From Sphingomonadales bacterium (GTDB lineage: Bacteria > Pseudomonadota > Alphaproteobacteria > Sphingomonadales > Sphingomonadaceae), in contig JADKCA010000001.1 of the NCBI GenBank assembly GCA_016714795.1, forward strand, positions 310,001 through 374,000: a DNA stretch of 64,000 bases. Direction: 5' to 3'. A program made the translations under genes and the position numbers. The notes under the pieces were generated by a model that saw only the letters and a list, made by a program, of their open reading frames with translations, was not told where the DNA came from and did no database searches. Positions 9,498 to 21,060 of the stretch are shown in pieces. Positions within the stretch are counted from its first letter, which is position 1; each line of letters opens with the position of its first letter.

Positions 9498-9604
9498 CCC
9501 TCTCCCTTGGGGGAGAGGGTTGGGGTGAGGGGGCTCCCCCGTTGGGCGCTATTTGCGGATGGTTTGGAACACCCTCACCCAACCCTCTCCCTCAAGGGAG
9601 AGGG
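9498..9604. repeat. Composite palindromic element, copy 1
   Basis: About 107 bp made of two head-to-head hairpins. The left unit is CCCTCTCCCTTGGGGGAGAG followed by GGTTGGGGTGAGGG. The right unit is its inverted counterpart, CCCTCACCCAACCC then CTCTCCCTCAAGGGAGAGGG. A variable spacer of about 30 bp separates them. The same architecture recurs at 36073-36170 and inside gcvPB at 37707-37806. It lies between convergent genes and could terminate transcription in both directions. Confidence 0.85.
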
Positions 9605-9620
9605 CTTCAGGCATGTATGG

Positions 9621-9980
9621 TCATTCCGGCCTGTTGTGCGCGATCAGCAATTCCTGCCGGATCGCTTCCAGAACGCCGTCCAAATTTCCTGTCACATCGC
9701 TGTTCCAGAACCGGATCACGCGATAGCCGAAGGCTTCGATTACTGCCGTGCGTGCGGCGTCTGCTGCGATCATCTCTCCGTGCTGGCCGCCGTCAAGCTC
9801 GACCACCAGCCGAGCTGTGCGGCAGGCGAAGTCCGCCACATATGGGCCAATGGGGAATTGGAATACGAACTTTTCTCCCTCCAATTGCCGATTGCGGAGG
9901 CGTTGCCACAGCCGGTCTTCAACGTCCGTTCGATTGCGGCGCAGTGCTCGAGCAACGGGGGTCAGGCGCTTGGCGGTCAC
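9621..9980 (-). CDS. DUF559 (Vsr-like) endonuclease-domain protein
   Basis: A 119-residue single-domain protein of the DUF559 family, a PD-(D/E)XK/Vsr-like fold predicted to cleave DNA. The family signature is clear: an N-terminal helix ending LWQRLRNRQLEGEKF, then FPIGPYVADFAC with Asp50, LVVELDGGQH with Glu61, Asp63 and His67, and the C-terminal GYRVIRFWNSDV. The start is GTG at 9978-9980, one base after the upstream PIN toxin stop, so it appears to be the third gene of an antitoxin-toxin-nuclease operon. DUF559 genes are often found as mobile singletons; its function here is not known. Confidence 0.85.
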   Translation of the reverse strand: MTAKRLTPVARALRRNRTDVEDRLWQRLRNRQLEGEKFVFQFPIGPYVADFACRTARLVVELDGGQHGEMIAADAARTAVIEAFGYRVIRFWNSDVTGNLDGVLEAIRQELLIAHNRPE

Positions 9981-9981
9981 C

Positions 9982-10386
9982 TCACTCCTCCCAAGGGTTC
10001 ACCAGCTTCACGCCTGTCCACGCGAAATCCTTCCCATTGCGCGTCGCGAGGGTCATGTCATGCGCCAGCGCCTGCGCCGCAATCTGGACGTCCAGCAGGG
10101 TGGCCTCGCCGTTGCGCCGGGCCAGCAATGCGCCGAACAAATGTGCCATATCCGCGTCAAAAGGCAGGATGCGTGTCGCATAGTCAGCCTCAAGCGTGGC
10201 GAGCCATGTCAGCAAGCCACCCCGCCGCGCATGTGCCTTTGGCATTTCAAGGCCGCGCCGGATCTCGGCAATCACGATTACCGACAGCCACAGTTCCGCG
10301 TCGTGGTCGATCAGCCAGTTCGTCACACGGACGCTGGGCGTGGGTTTCGTCAACTCGCTCCAGACGTTGGTATCGACAAGGATCAT
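9982..10386 (-). CDS. PIN-domain toxin (VapC/FitB family)
   Basis: A 134-residue PIN-domain ribonuclease toxin. The acidic metal-binding residues sit at Asp5 (LVDTN), Glu41 (IAEIRRGLE), Asp99 (LLDVQIAA) and Asp120. Relatives cut specific tRNA or rRNA sites or act as a DNA-binding complex with their antitoxin. Its ATG overlaps the antitoxin stop (ATGA), the usual arrangement for a toxin-antitoxin pair. The FitB-type motif TRNGKDFAWTGVKLVNPWE at the C-terminus favours the FitB subgroup. The target is unknown. Confidence 0.92.
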   Translation of the reverse strand: MILVDTNVWSELTKPTPSVRVTNWLIDHDAELWLSVIVIAEIRRGLEMPKAHARRGGLLTWLATLEADYATRILPFDADMAHLFGALLARRNGEATLLDVQIAAQALAHDMTLATRNGKDFAWTGVKLVNPWEE

Positions 10387-10694
10387 CCGAAATCAACGTC
10401 TCGCAATTTTTCGACCTCGCGGGGCGGCAATTCAAATTCAAGGCCGCGCCCCAGCGCGATCAGGCGCTCGATGCGGGCACGGCTTTTGGCGTGAGCGGCG
10501 GTTTCAACCGGCTCAAAACCATGAAAACTCTGGTTCATATCCCGCACTCCTTCAGCAAGGGGCGCATCGCCCCGACCGGCCTCAATCACCAATTGCCGCA
10601 AATGTTCTTCCATCGAGCGGCCATGCGCGGCCGCAATCTGCCTGAACCGCAATTTGGCGTCTTCGGGTATATTCCTCACAGTCAGACTTGCCAC
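10383..10694 (-). CDS. FitA-like ribbon-helix-helix antitoxin
   Basis: A 103-residue antitoxin that should neutralise and co-repress with the PIN toxin that overlaps it. The N-terminus MASLTVRNIPEDAKLRFRQI, with AAHGRSMEEHLRQLV, is a FitA/Arc-type ribbon-helix-helix domain. The C-terminal tail, with ALGRGLEFELPPREVEKLRD, is the expected toxin-wrapping part. It is longer than the roughly 80 residues common for FitA because of a linker around residues 45-80. The start is GTG at 10692-10694, preceded by a good GAGGTG ribosome-binding site five bases away. Confidence 0.9.
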   Translation of the reverse strand: MASLTVRNIPEDAKLRFRQIAAAHGRSMEEHLRQLVIEAGRGDAPLAEGVRDMNQSFHGFEPVETAAHAKSRARIERLIALGRGLEFELPPREVEKLRDVDFG

Positions 10695-10699
10695 GACTC

Positions 10700-10752
10700 A
10701 CCTCAAATGATGTCAATGCAATCAATGTATGCAATGAAAGCACTCTAGTCAA
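10700..10752. promoter_or_regulatory. Divergent regulatory gap between fitA-like gene and carB
   Basis: This 58-bp gap must hold the toxin-antitoxin promoter (minus) and possibly a promoter or run-through path for carB (plus). It contains direct repeats ATGCAAT at 10716-10722 and 10729-10735, plus two overlapping TCAATG boxes, which could be the operator bound by the antitoxin. On the minus strand TTGCAT followed 17 bases later by ATCATT is a possible promoter. This is pattern reading only. Confidence 0.35.
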
Positions 10753-14106
<3,354 letters not shown>

Positions 14107-14196
14107 GCACGTTGTTCCCGACATCTTCGAGACACGGCGAGCGGAGGCTGGATGCTTCCGCTTGAGACTGGATTTTTTGTGTGAAGGAACGCCCTT

Positions 14197-14673
14197 ATGG
14201 CGAGTGTTGAAAAAATGCCGATGCTGGTTGAAGGCCAGATCATGATGCAGGATCAGTTGCGCCTTCTGAAGGCAGAGCGGCCGCTGATCATCGACGCGAT
14301 CGAAGAAGCGCGCGCGCATGGCGATCTTTCCGAAAATGCCGAATATCATGCGGCCAAAGAGCGTCAGGGGCAGGTGGAAGCCACGATTGCCGATCTGGAA
14401 GACAAGCTTTCGCGCGCGGTTGTTATCGATCCCAAGACATTGTCGGGAGACAAGATCGTGTTCGGCGCGACTGTGACGCTGCTCGATGAGGACGATAAGC
14501 CGGTGCGCTATCAGCTGGTGGGCCAGATGGAAGCGGATGCCAGCAAGGGGCGCATCTCCTACAATTCCCCCATTGGCCGCGCGCTGATCGGCAAGCAGGT
14601 GGATGAGGACGTGGAAGTGACCGTCCCTTCGGGCGAGAAATTCTACCTCGTTTCCAAAATCGAATTCATCTGA
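14197..14673 (+). CDS. greA: Transcription elongation factor GreA
   Basis: Rescues backtracked RNA polymerase by stimulating transcript cleavage. The 158 residues show the N-terminal coiled coil with the acidic tip (IEEARAHGDLSENAEYHAAK) and the FKBP-like C-terminal domain (ISYNSPIGRALIGK...). The ATG at 14197 has a GAAGGA site upstream; an ATG at residue 7 (MPMLVEG) is also possible, since many GreA proteins start there. It lies 90 bp after carB, a common order in this group. Confidence 0.96.
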   Translation: MASVEKMPMLVEGQIMMQDQLRLLKAERPLIIDAIEEARAHGDLSENAEYHAAKERQGQVEATIADLEDKLSRAVVIDPKTLSGDKIVFGATVTLLDEDDKPVRYQLVGQMEADASKGRISYNSPIGRALIGKQVDEDVEVTVPSGEKFYLVSKIEFI

Positions 14674-14679
14674 GGACGC

Positions 14680-14708
14680 GGCAGGGTTTCCCTGCCTGTT
14701 CCTTCTTG
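14680..14708 (+). terminator. Probable terminator after greA
   Basis: A short perfect hairpin (GGCAGGG-TTT-CCCTGCC, 14680-14696) just after the greA stop is followed by a T-rich stretch, TGTTCCTTCTT. The T tract is interrupted, so termination may be partial. The next gene is on the opposite strand, so the site lies between converging genes. Confidence 0.5.
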
Positions 14709-14787
14709 CGCTTACGCTGGCCGTTGGGCTGCCGCGTCGTCTGCAAAGGCCCGCGCGACGGCTGGGCGGTCCGCCATGCGCTGAAAC

Positions 14788-15321
14788 TCAGCGCAGCTCC
14801 ATCCGGTCGCCTTCAATCGTCACGGTTCCCACGCGGGAGAGAAAACTCTGCCCCAGCAGCGATTGCTTCAGACTGTCATCGCCGATCACGGCTGAAATGC
14901 CGGTCGCTTCCACCGCGCCCACGGCAACACGATCCAGCGTGATGGGCTTGAGTTTGAAGGCCCCGCCAGCGCCTTCGCCGGTTGCCGTGAATTCCGCATC
15001 ATTGAACTGAAGTCCGATGGTCTGCGCGTCCGACTTGGTCAGCGCAACCGACGTGGCTCCGGTATCCACCATGAAGCGCACGGGCGCGCCATTCACCATG
15101 GCGTCCGCGTAGAAATGGCCGTCTGCGGCACGAACCAGCGTGGCCGAGGCAAAGCCGTTGCCGGCCAGCGCGGCGGATTTGGTTTCGGCAGGCGCGGCCT
15201 TGGCGGCTTCAACCGGCGCGGTTTCATTGGCGACCGGCGTGTCGAGGCTGGGCGGATTCAAGCCCACCAGCACGGCCATGGTGATAGCGCCGACAAATAC
15301 GAAGGCCACGAGTTTGTACAT
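14788..15321 (-). CDS. Membrane-anchored retropepsin-like aspartic protease
   Basis: A 177-residue protein with one N-terminal transmembrane helix (about residues 5-21), an alanine/proline-rich linker (22-52) and a single retropepsin-type domain. The catalytic motif is Asp86 in VDTGATS, followed by the flap region and GQSFLSRVGTVTIEGD. It fits the TIGR02281 group of clan AA proteases, which would act as dimers in the periplasm. Substrates are unknown. The gene diverges from the TonB-dependent receptor across a 211-bp intergenic region. That closeness does not by itself prove a shared function. Confidence 0.88.
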   Translation of the reverse strand: MYKLVAFVFVGAITMAVLVGLNPPSLDTPVANETAPVEAAKAAPAETKSAALAGNGFASATLVRAADGHFYADAMVNGAPVRFMVDTGATSVALTKSDAQTIGLQFNDAEFTATGEGAGGAFKLKPITLDRVAVGAVEATGISAVIGDDSLKQSLLGQSFLSRVGTVTIEGDRMELR

Positions 15322-15532
15322 GGCGGAGTCACTCCCTGATGCAACTTTCCCAAACTAGTCCAAACAGGGTTAACAGCCCGCTAACAGTTGCCGATTTGCA
15401 ACGCTTGGCCGTTAACTTGCTGCAAGTGCGAAAACTTACTGGCCTGTCAATTAACCGCCATATAGGACCGCCATAGCCGTCCTGGGCGGGTGATTCCCGT
15501 CAGGAACACATAAATTATTCAGGGGAAAGTTC

Positions 15533-18500
15533 ATGCGGAATCAGTTTCTCTATGGCGTAGCCAGCATAGCGCTTGTGGCATCCGCCCCGGCTCTGGCGCA
15601 GGAAACAACGTCTTCGGTGCGCGGCACCGTGTCTGCCGCCGGTGCGCCGGTGGCGGACGCTCAGGTGGATGTGATCCACGAAGCCTCTGGCACCACTGCT
15701 TCGGTTTCCACCAATTCAGACGGCAGCTTCTCCGTCAACGGCCTGCGCGTCGGCGGCCCCTTCACCGTCAAGGTGACGGCCGGCGGCTTTGAAGACAGTC
15801 AGGTGACCGACGTGTATCTCAGCGCGGGCCAGCCGCTGCGCGTGAACGTCTCGCTGGAAGCGATGAAGGAAATCGTGGTCACGGCATCGCGCTCAGGCGC
15901 GCTGGAAACATCGACCGGTCCGCTGACGGCGATGGGGCGTGATGATATTGAAGGTGTGGCTTCGATCAACCGCGACATCCGCGACCTTGCTCGCCGCGAT
16001 CCGCTGGTTTCGGTCGATCTGTCCAACAACCGCGCGATGGAAGTCGCCGGCAACAACGGCCGCCTCAACCGCTTCTCGGTGGACGGCGTGCAGATGTCGG
16101 ATGATTTCGGCCTGAACAATGGCGGCCTGCCGACCAGCCGTGGTCCGGTTCCGCTGGATGCTGTCGAGCAATTCTCGGTGAAGGTCGCTCCATTCGATAT
16201 CGCGGAAGGCGATTTTCAGGGCGGCGCGATCAACGTTGTGCTGCGTTCGGGCACCAACAAGTTCAAGGGATCGGCTTTCTACAGCTATACCGACGAGAAT
16301 CTGACGGGTAGCAAGACGCGCGGTCTGTCTGCGGATGTGAACCTCTATTCGAAAAATTATGGCGCGCTGCTCTCTGGCCCCATCATCAAGGACAAATTGT
16401 TCTTCATGGTTGCCTATGAAAAGGCCAATGACAGCTTCCCCTATGACAGCGGCGTCGGGCCGGGCGTGTTCAACCAGGTGCCGGGCATCACGCAGGCGGA
16501 AATCGACAGCGTCACTGCCACGGCCAAAACGGTCTATGGCTATGACACGGGAGGATTTCAGCCGAACCAGCCTGAGCGTGACGAAAAGATCATTGCCAAG
16601 CTGGACTGGAATGCCAGCGATGATCACCGTGTTGCTCTGACCTATATCCGCAACAAGGGCTCATATCAGGTCCAGCAGAATACGTTCCTGACGCCGGTTT
16701 ATGCGCTGGGTCTGGAATCGAACAGCTATGTCACCAAGGAATTGATCAACACCGGCACGGTGGAATTCAACTCCACCTGGTCGGACAATTTCTCCACCAC
16801 GCTGCGCGGCTCCTATCGCGACTATAACCGCAACCAGGATCCGGTTGGCGGGCGTTCGATTTCCAACTTCGAAGTCTGTCTCGACCAGACGTCTTCGGGA
16901 TCGGTGACCAGTTGCAGTTCAGACCGCCTGTTCTTTGGTCCGGACGTCAGCCGCCATGCAAACTTCCTGCGCACCTCCAACGCGTCGGTGGATTTCACCG
17001 CGCGCCTGACGCAGGGCAATCATGATCTGCGGCTGATCGCGGGCTACACCAAGGTCGACACCTATAACGTCTTCCTTCGGCGCAGCTTGGGCGATCTGTA
17101 TTTTGACTCGCTGGCCGATTTTCAGGCGCAGAGGGCTAACCGCCTGCGTCTGGGTGGGGCGGTCCCGTCGCTGAACGCCGCAGATGCAGCCGCTGATTTC
17201 AAGACCTCGACGTTCAATTTCGGTCTTCAGGATGACTGGCAAGTGACCGATAACCTGCTGGTGACGGTGGGTGCGCGTTATGATGTGTTCGGCAACAATG
17301 TCGCGCCAGCTCTCAATCCCAATTTTGTGGCACGCTATGGCTTCACCAACATGTCGACCTTCAAGGGCCGCGATGTGGTGCAGCCGCGCTTCGGCTTCAA
17401 CTGGGAAGCGTCTGACCGTCTGGTTGTGAAGGGTGGCTTCGGCATCTTCTCTGGCGGCACGCCGGATGTGTATCTGTCCAACGTCTTTGCCAATACGGGC
17501 TTGCTGACCAACGCCATCGATATTCAGCGCAACACGTCCGCGAATGGTTGCAATGTCACAGGTGCAACCGGCGCGACAGTCTGTCCGGTTGCTCTGAACG
17601 GGGTAACAGGAAAGAACTTCAATTCCGCCATTTACAGCTATCTGACGACCAACACGGCGTCGCTGGCGCAAGCCCCGACCGATGTGATTGATCCCAATCT
17701 CAAGCTGGCGCGCAAATGGAAAGCATCCTTGCAGGCAGATTATGAAGCCAATCTCGGCCCATTGGGTGATGGCTGGCTGATTGGCCTTCAGTTCCTGTAT
17801 GACAAGAACATCTATGGCTATCAGTGGACGGACATCCGCTCTGTCGCAAACGGCACGCTGCCCGATGGCCGCACGCGTTACGGCCCGATTGGTGGGGCTT
17901 CAACGACCAATCGCGATCTCATGCTCACCAATTCCAAGCAGGGCCGCGCCTTCTTCTACACCGCGCGCTTTGCCAAGAGCTGGGATTCAGGCTTCTCGAT
18001 CGACGGCAGCTACACCCGCTCGAACGTGAAGGACGTGGCCAACCTGACGAGCTCTACCTCCAGCTCCAACTATGGCAACAACGCCTTCTCTGATCCCAAC
18101 TTCCCGGCTTATGGCCGCTCAATCTATGAGTATACCAACCAGTGGAAGTTTGGCGTGGACTTCAAGCGGGAGTTTTTCGGCGACAACAAGACGCGGATTG
18201 GCCTGTTTGGCGAAATCCGCTCCGGTCGTCCGTACAGCCTGACGATGCTTGAAAACACTGGCGGTCGTGGTTCCGCGTTCGGCACAGTGGGCAATCTGGG
18301 CGCGATGCTGCTTTATGTCCCCACAACGACCGATACCAAGGTTAGTTTCGACAGCGCCGCAAGCGAAACCGCGTTCAATGCACTCGTCACGTCGCTGGGC
18401 ATTGAAAAATATCGCGGAAAGATCATTGCGAAGAACACGCAGACCTCTCCGCGTTTCTTCAAGCTCGACATGCATGTGAGCCAGGAAGTGCCGCTGGTGA

Positions 18501-18784
18501 AGGGCAGCAAGCTGGAGCTGTTTGCGGACATTGAGAACGTCCTCAACCTGATCGACAGCGATTGGGGTTCGCTCCGTCAGGTCGAATTCCCGTACAACGC
18601 GCCGCTGGTGCGTGTGGCATGCCTCAGTGCCGCAGCTGCAACGGGTACGGCAGGCACCTTCACGTCCAGCTCGGCGGGCACTTGCGCGCAGTATCGCTAT
18701 AGCAACGTGCTGGCTCCCAGCGAAGTGGTGCAGGTGCGTCGCTCGCTCTACGGCATCCGCATCGGCGCGAAGATCAGCTTCTGA
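15533..18784 (+). CDS. Oar-type TonB-dependent receptor with carboxypeptidase regulatory-like domain
   Basis: A 1083-residue outer-membrane receptor. It has a signal peptide ending ALA-QETT (about residue 22), a carboxypeptidase-regulatory-like beta sandwich (SSVRGTVSAAGAPVADAQVD..., about 28-110), a plug domain (about 118-245), and a large beta barrel ending in RIGAKISF with the terminal Phe of outer-membrane proteins. A strong AGGGGAAAG ribosome-binding site precedes the ATG. This Oar/OmpA-related type is abundant in sphingomonads. The ligand is unknown and may be a peptide or glycan. No dedicated transporter, hydrolase or regulator lies beside it. The fine barrel boundaries are not resolved by eye. 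Confidence 0.93.
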   Translation: MRNQFLYGVASIALVASAPALAQETTSSVRGTVSAAGAPVADAQVDVIHEASGTTASVSTNSDGSFSVNGLRVGGPFTVKVTAGGFEDSQVTDVYLSAGQPLRVNVSLEAMKEIVVTASRSGALETSTGPLTAMGRDDIEGVASINRDIRDLARRDPLVSVDLSNNRAMEVAGNNGRLNRFSVDGVQMSDDFGLNNGGLPTSRGPVPLDAVEQFSVKVAPFDIAEGDFQGGAINVVLRSGTNKFKGSAFYSYTDENLTGSKTRGLSADVNLYSKNYGALLSGPIIKDKLFFMVAYEKANDSFPYDSGVGPGVFNQVPGITQAEIDSVTATAKTVYGYDTGGFQPNQPERDEKIIAKLDWNASDDHRVALTYIRNKGSYQVQQNTFLTPVYALGLESNSYVTKELINTGTVEFNSTWSDNFSTTLRGSYRDYNRNQDPVGGRSISNFEVCLDQTSSGSVTSCSSDRLFFGPDVSRHANFLRTSNASVDFTARLTQGNHDLRLIAGYTKVDTYNVFLRRSLGDLYFDSLADFQAQRANRLRLGGAVPSLNAADAAADFKTSTFNFGLQDDWQVTDNLLVTVGARYDVFGNNVAPALNPNFVARYGFTNMSTFKGRDVVQPRFGFNWEASDRLVVKGGFGIFSGGTPDVYLSNVFANTGLLTNAIDIQRNTSANGCNVTGATGATVCPVALNGVTGKNFNSAIYSYLTTNTASLAQAPTDVIDPNLKLARKWKASLQADYEANLGPLGDGWLIGLQFLYDKNIYGYQWTDIRSVANGTLPDGRTRYGPIGGASTTNRDLMLTNSKQGRAFFYTARFAKSWDSGFSIDGSYTRSNVKDVANLTSSTSSSNYGNNAFSDPNFPAYGRSIYEYTNQWKFGVDFKREFFGDNKTRIGLFGEIRSGRPYSLTMLENTGGRGSAFGTVGNLGAMLLYVPTTTDTKVSFDSAASETAFNALVTSLGIEKYRGKIIAKNTQTSPRFFKLDMHVSQEVPLVKGSKLELFADIENVLNLIDSDWGSLRQVEFPYNAPLVRVACLSAAAATGTAGTFTSSSAGTCAQYRYSNVLAPSEVVQVRRSLYGIRIGAKISF

Positions 18785-18810
18785 TCTTCGCGGCCCGGCG
18801 GGCTCAAACA

Positions 18811-18847
18811 AAAAGGCCGTCACCCGATGGGGTGGCGGCCTTTTTTG
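18811..18847 (+). terminator. Rho-independent terminator of the TonB receptor gene
   Basis: Strong intrinsic terminator 27 bp after the receptor stop. The stem is AAAGGCCGTCACCC pairing with GGGTGGCGGCCTTTT around a GATG loop, followed by a T run (18837-18846). The A run on the left makes it partly bidirectional. Confidence 0.92.
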
Positions 18848-18883
18848 TGTGTTTATGCGATCAAGTCAAAGAAGCACCGCTCG

Positions 18884-18930
18884 CCCTGAGCGTGTCAAAG
18901 CCTGTCCTGAGCTTTGCCGAAGGGGGCTGT
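18884..18930. repeat. Degenerate CCTGAGC..TCGAAGG repeat pair
   Basis: Two direct degenerate units (GCCCTGAGCGTGTCAAAGCC and GTCCTGAGCTTTGCCGAAGG) of the repeat family seen at many intergenic sites in this window. They lie in the 262-bp gap between the receptor terminator and the 3' end of typA. Nothing else is evident in that gap. Confidence 0.7.
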
Positions 18931-19046
18931 TCCTGCTTCGGGCTGTCTACCCAAGAAAAACAATGGTTGTTGCTGCGCAGCGCCTTCGGCCCCGACTCGC
19001 ACAGCACGAGCGGGTTCAGTAAGCGCCGAATCCAAATAGAAAAACT

Positions 19047-20867
19047 CTACGCAGCCTTTGCCCGGCTGGCGCGCTTGCGTTCGTGGGGGTCGAGGTGGAG
19101 CTTGCGCAGGCGGATATTCTGCGGAGTTACCTCCACCAGCTCATCATCGTCGATATAGGCAATCGCCTGTTCCAGCGACATTTTGCGCGGCGGGGTGAGG
19201 CGGATGGCGTCATCCTTGCCGCCCGAGGCGCGGAAGTTGGTGAGCTGCTTGGCCTTCATCGGATTGACCTCAAGGTCATCCGTCTTGGCGTTCTCGCCGA
19301 TGATCATGCCTTCGTACAGCGCCTCGCCGGGGCCGACGAACAGGATGCCGCGCTCTTCAAGCGGCCCGAGCGAATAGGCTACAGCCTCACCGGCGCCGTT
19401 GGAGATGAGCACGCCATTCTTGCGGCCTTCGATATTGCCTTTGTGGGGGCCATATTTCTCGAACAGGCGGTTCATGATGCCCGTGCCGCGCGTGTCGGAC
19501 AGGAATTCGCCATGATAGCCGATCAGCCCGCGTGAGGGCGCAGAGAAGGTGATGCGCGTCTTGCCGCCGGTGGAGGGGCGCATGTCGGTCATTTCCGCCT
19601 TGCGCAGGTTCATCTTGTCGATCACCGTGCCGGTAAATTCGTCATCCACGTCGATCACGACGGTTTCATAAGGCTCGGTGCGGTTGCCCGCTTCATCGGT
19701 GTTGAACAGCACGCGCGGGCGGCTGATGCCGAGTTCAAAGCCTTCGCGGCGCATCGTTTCGATGAGCACGCCGAGCTGAAGTTCACCGCGACCGGCGACT
19801 TCGAAACTGTCCTTGTCCGCGCTTTCGGTCACGCGGATGGCGACGTTCGATTCGGATTCGCGGAACAGGCGGTCGCGGATCATGCGGCTTGTCACCTTGC
19901 TGCCTTCGCGGCCCGCCATCGGCGAGTCATTCACCGCAAAGCGCATCGAGAGCGTCGGCGGATCGATCGGCTGCGAGGGGAGCGAGTCCATCACCGAGGT
20001 GTCAGCAATGGTGTGCGCCACGGTTGCTTCGGTCAGGCCCGCAATAGAGATGATGTCACCCGCATGCGCTTCTTCCACCGGAACCCGCTCCAGCCCGCGA
20101 AAGGCAAGGATCTTGGAAGCGCGGCCGGTTTCCACCACTTTGCCTTCCACGTCCAGCGCGTGGATCGACTGGTTCACCTTGACGGACCCTGCGGCAATGC
20201 GCCCGGTCAGGATGCGGCCCAGGAAGTTGTCACGGTCCAGCAGCGTCACCAGGAACTGGAACGGCGCGTCGCGGTTCACGGACGGGGCAGGGACGTGGCT
20301 GACGATGGTTTCAAACATCGGCGTCAGTGTGCCTTCGCGCAGCGTCGGGTCGAGCGAGGCATAGCCGTTGCGGCCCGAAGCATAGAGCACGGGGAAATCC
20401 AGCTGTTCGTCGGTCGCGTCGAGGCTGACGAACAGATCGAACACCTCGTCCAGAACTTCCTGAATGCGTTCGTCGGGCCGGTCGACCTTGTTGACGACGA
20501 CGATGGGGCGCAGGCCGAGCGCGAGCGCCTTGCCGGTCACGAACTTGGTCTGCGGCATCGCGCCTTCAGAGCTGTCCACCAGCAGGATGACGCCATCGAC
20601 CATGGAGAGGATGCGTTCCACCTCGCCGCCGAAATCGGCGTGGCCGGGCGTATCGACGATGTTGATCCGCGTATCTTCCCATTCGACCGAGGTGCATTTG
20701 GCAAGAATGGTGATCCCGCGTTCCTTTTCCAGATCGTTCGAATCCATCGCACGCTCTTCGACACGCTGATTGTCGCGGAAGGTACCGGATTGGCGGAAAA
20801 GCTGATCCACAAGGGTGGTTTTGCCATGATCGACGTGCGCGATGATGGCGATGTTGCGCAGGGCCAT
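19047..20867 (-). CDS. typA: Translational GTPase TypA/BipA
   Basis: Ribosome-associated GTPase involved in 50S assembly and stress or cold adaptation. With the start placed at MALRNIAIIAHVDHGKTT (ATG 20865-20867) it has 606 residues, the normal length. A GAGAG site lies six bases upstream. The frame stays open 28 codons further upstream, but those residues do not match the family. Visible motifs are G1 AHVDHGKTT, the switch region ERGITILAK, G3 DTPGHADFGGE, G4 NKVDRPD, then domain II, the EF-G-like domains, and the C-terminal domain with LTPPRKMSLEQAIAYIDDDE. It ends with a basic tail. Confidence 0.97.
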   Translation of the reverse strand: MALRNIAIIAHVDHGKTTLVDQLFRQSGTFRDNQRVEERAMDSNDLEKERGITILAKCTSVEWEDTRINIVDTPGHADFGGEVERILSMVDGVILLVDSSEGAMPQTKFVTGKALALGLRPIVVVNKVDRPDERIQEVLDEVFDLFVSLDATDEQLDFPVLYASGRNGYASLDPTLREGTLTPMFETIVSHVPAPSVNRDAPFQFLVTLLDRDNFLGRILTGRIAAGSVKVNQSIHALDVEGKVVETGRASKILAFRGLERVPVEEAHAGDIISIAGLTEATVAHTIADTSVMDSLPSQPIDPPTLSMRFAVNDSPMAGREGSKVTSRMIRDRLFRESESNVAIRVTESADKDSFEVAGRGELQLGVLIETMRREGFELGISRPRVLFNTDEAGNRTEPYETVVIDVDDEFTGTVIDKMNLRKAEMTDMRPSTGGKTRITFSAPSRGLIGYHGEFLSDTRGTGIMNRLFEKYGPHKGNIEGRKNGVLISNGAGEAVAYSLGPLEERGILFVGPGEALYEGMIIGENAKTDDLEVNPMKAKQLTNFRASGGKDDAIRLTPPRKMSLEQAIAYIDDDELVEVTPQNIRLRKLHLDPHERKRASRAKAA

Positions 20868-20903
20868 TGAAACTCTCGATTGTGCGGGAATGGATGTTTG
20901 GCC

Positions 20904-20920
20904 GCGCCCGTAGCTCAATT
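20904..20920. other. tRNA 5'-end-like fragment in intergenic region
   Basis: GCGCCCGTAGCTCAATT on the plus strand is what the first 17 bases of a typical arginine-type tRNA look like (acceptor strand, T8, D-stem start). The rest of a tRNA does not follow: no anticodon arm, no TTC T-loop and no matching 3' acceptor strand is seen. It sits in the 193-bp gap between typA and hemH. It could be a relic or coincidence. Confidence 0.3.
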
Positions 20921-21060
20921 TGTGCGGTGCGGCAAGGAAAAGGCTGTTCATGGAGCGAGGTCGCCCTCGCGCAGGCGGGGGGCCGGGTTGGAGGTTCGCG
21001 CCACCGTTTGGACTTATCCGGAAAGCGGCCCGCGCCTGCGCGGGCGCGAGGTTGTGTGGA

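Noticed and set aside
9436..9606. CRISPR array from repeated CCCTCTCC units
   Set aside because: Units are palindromes in opposite orientations with no regular spacers and no cas genes.
9621..10694. Prophage or integrative element around the toxin cassette
   Set aside because: No integrase, tRNA attachment site or phage structural gene; only three small genes are present.
20868..20951. 28-residue N-terminal extension of TypA
   Set aside because: Does not match the family, and a good ribosome-binding site sits before the inner ATG.
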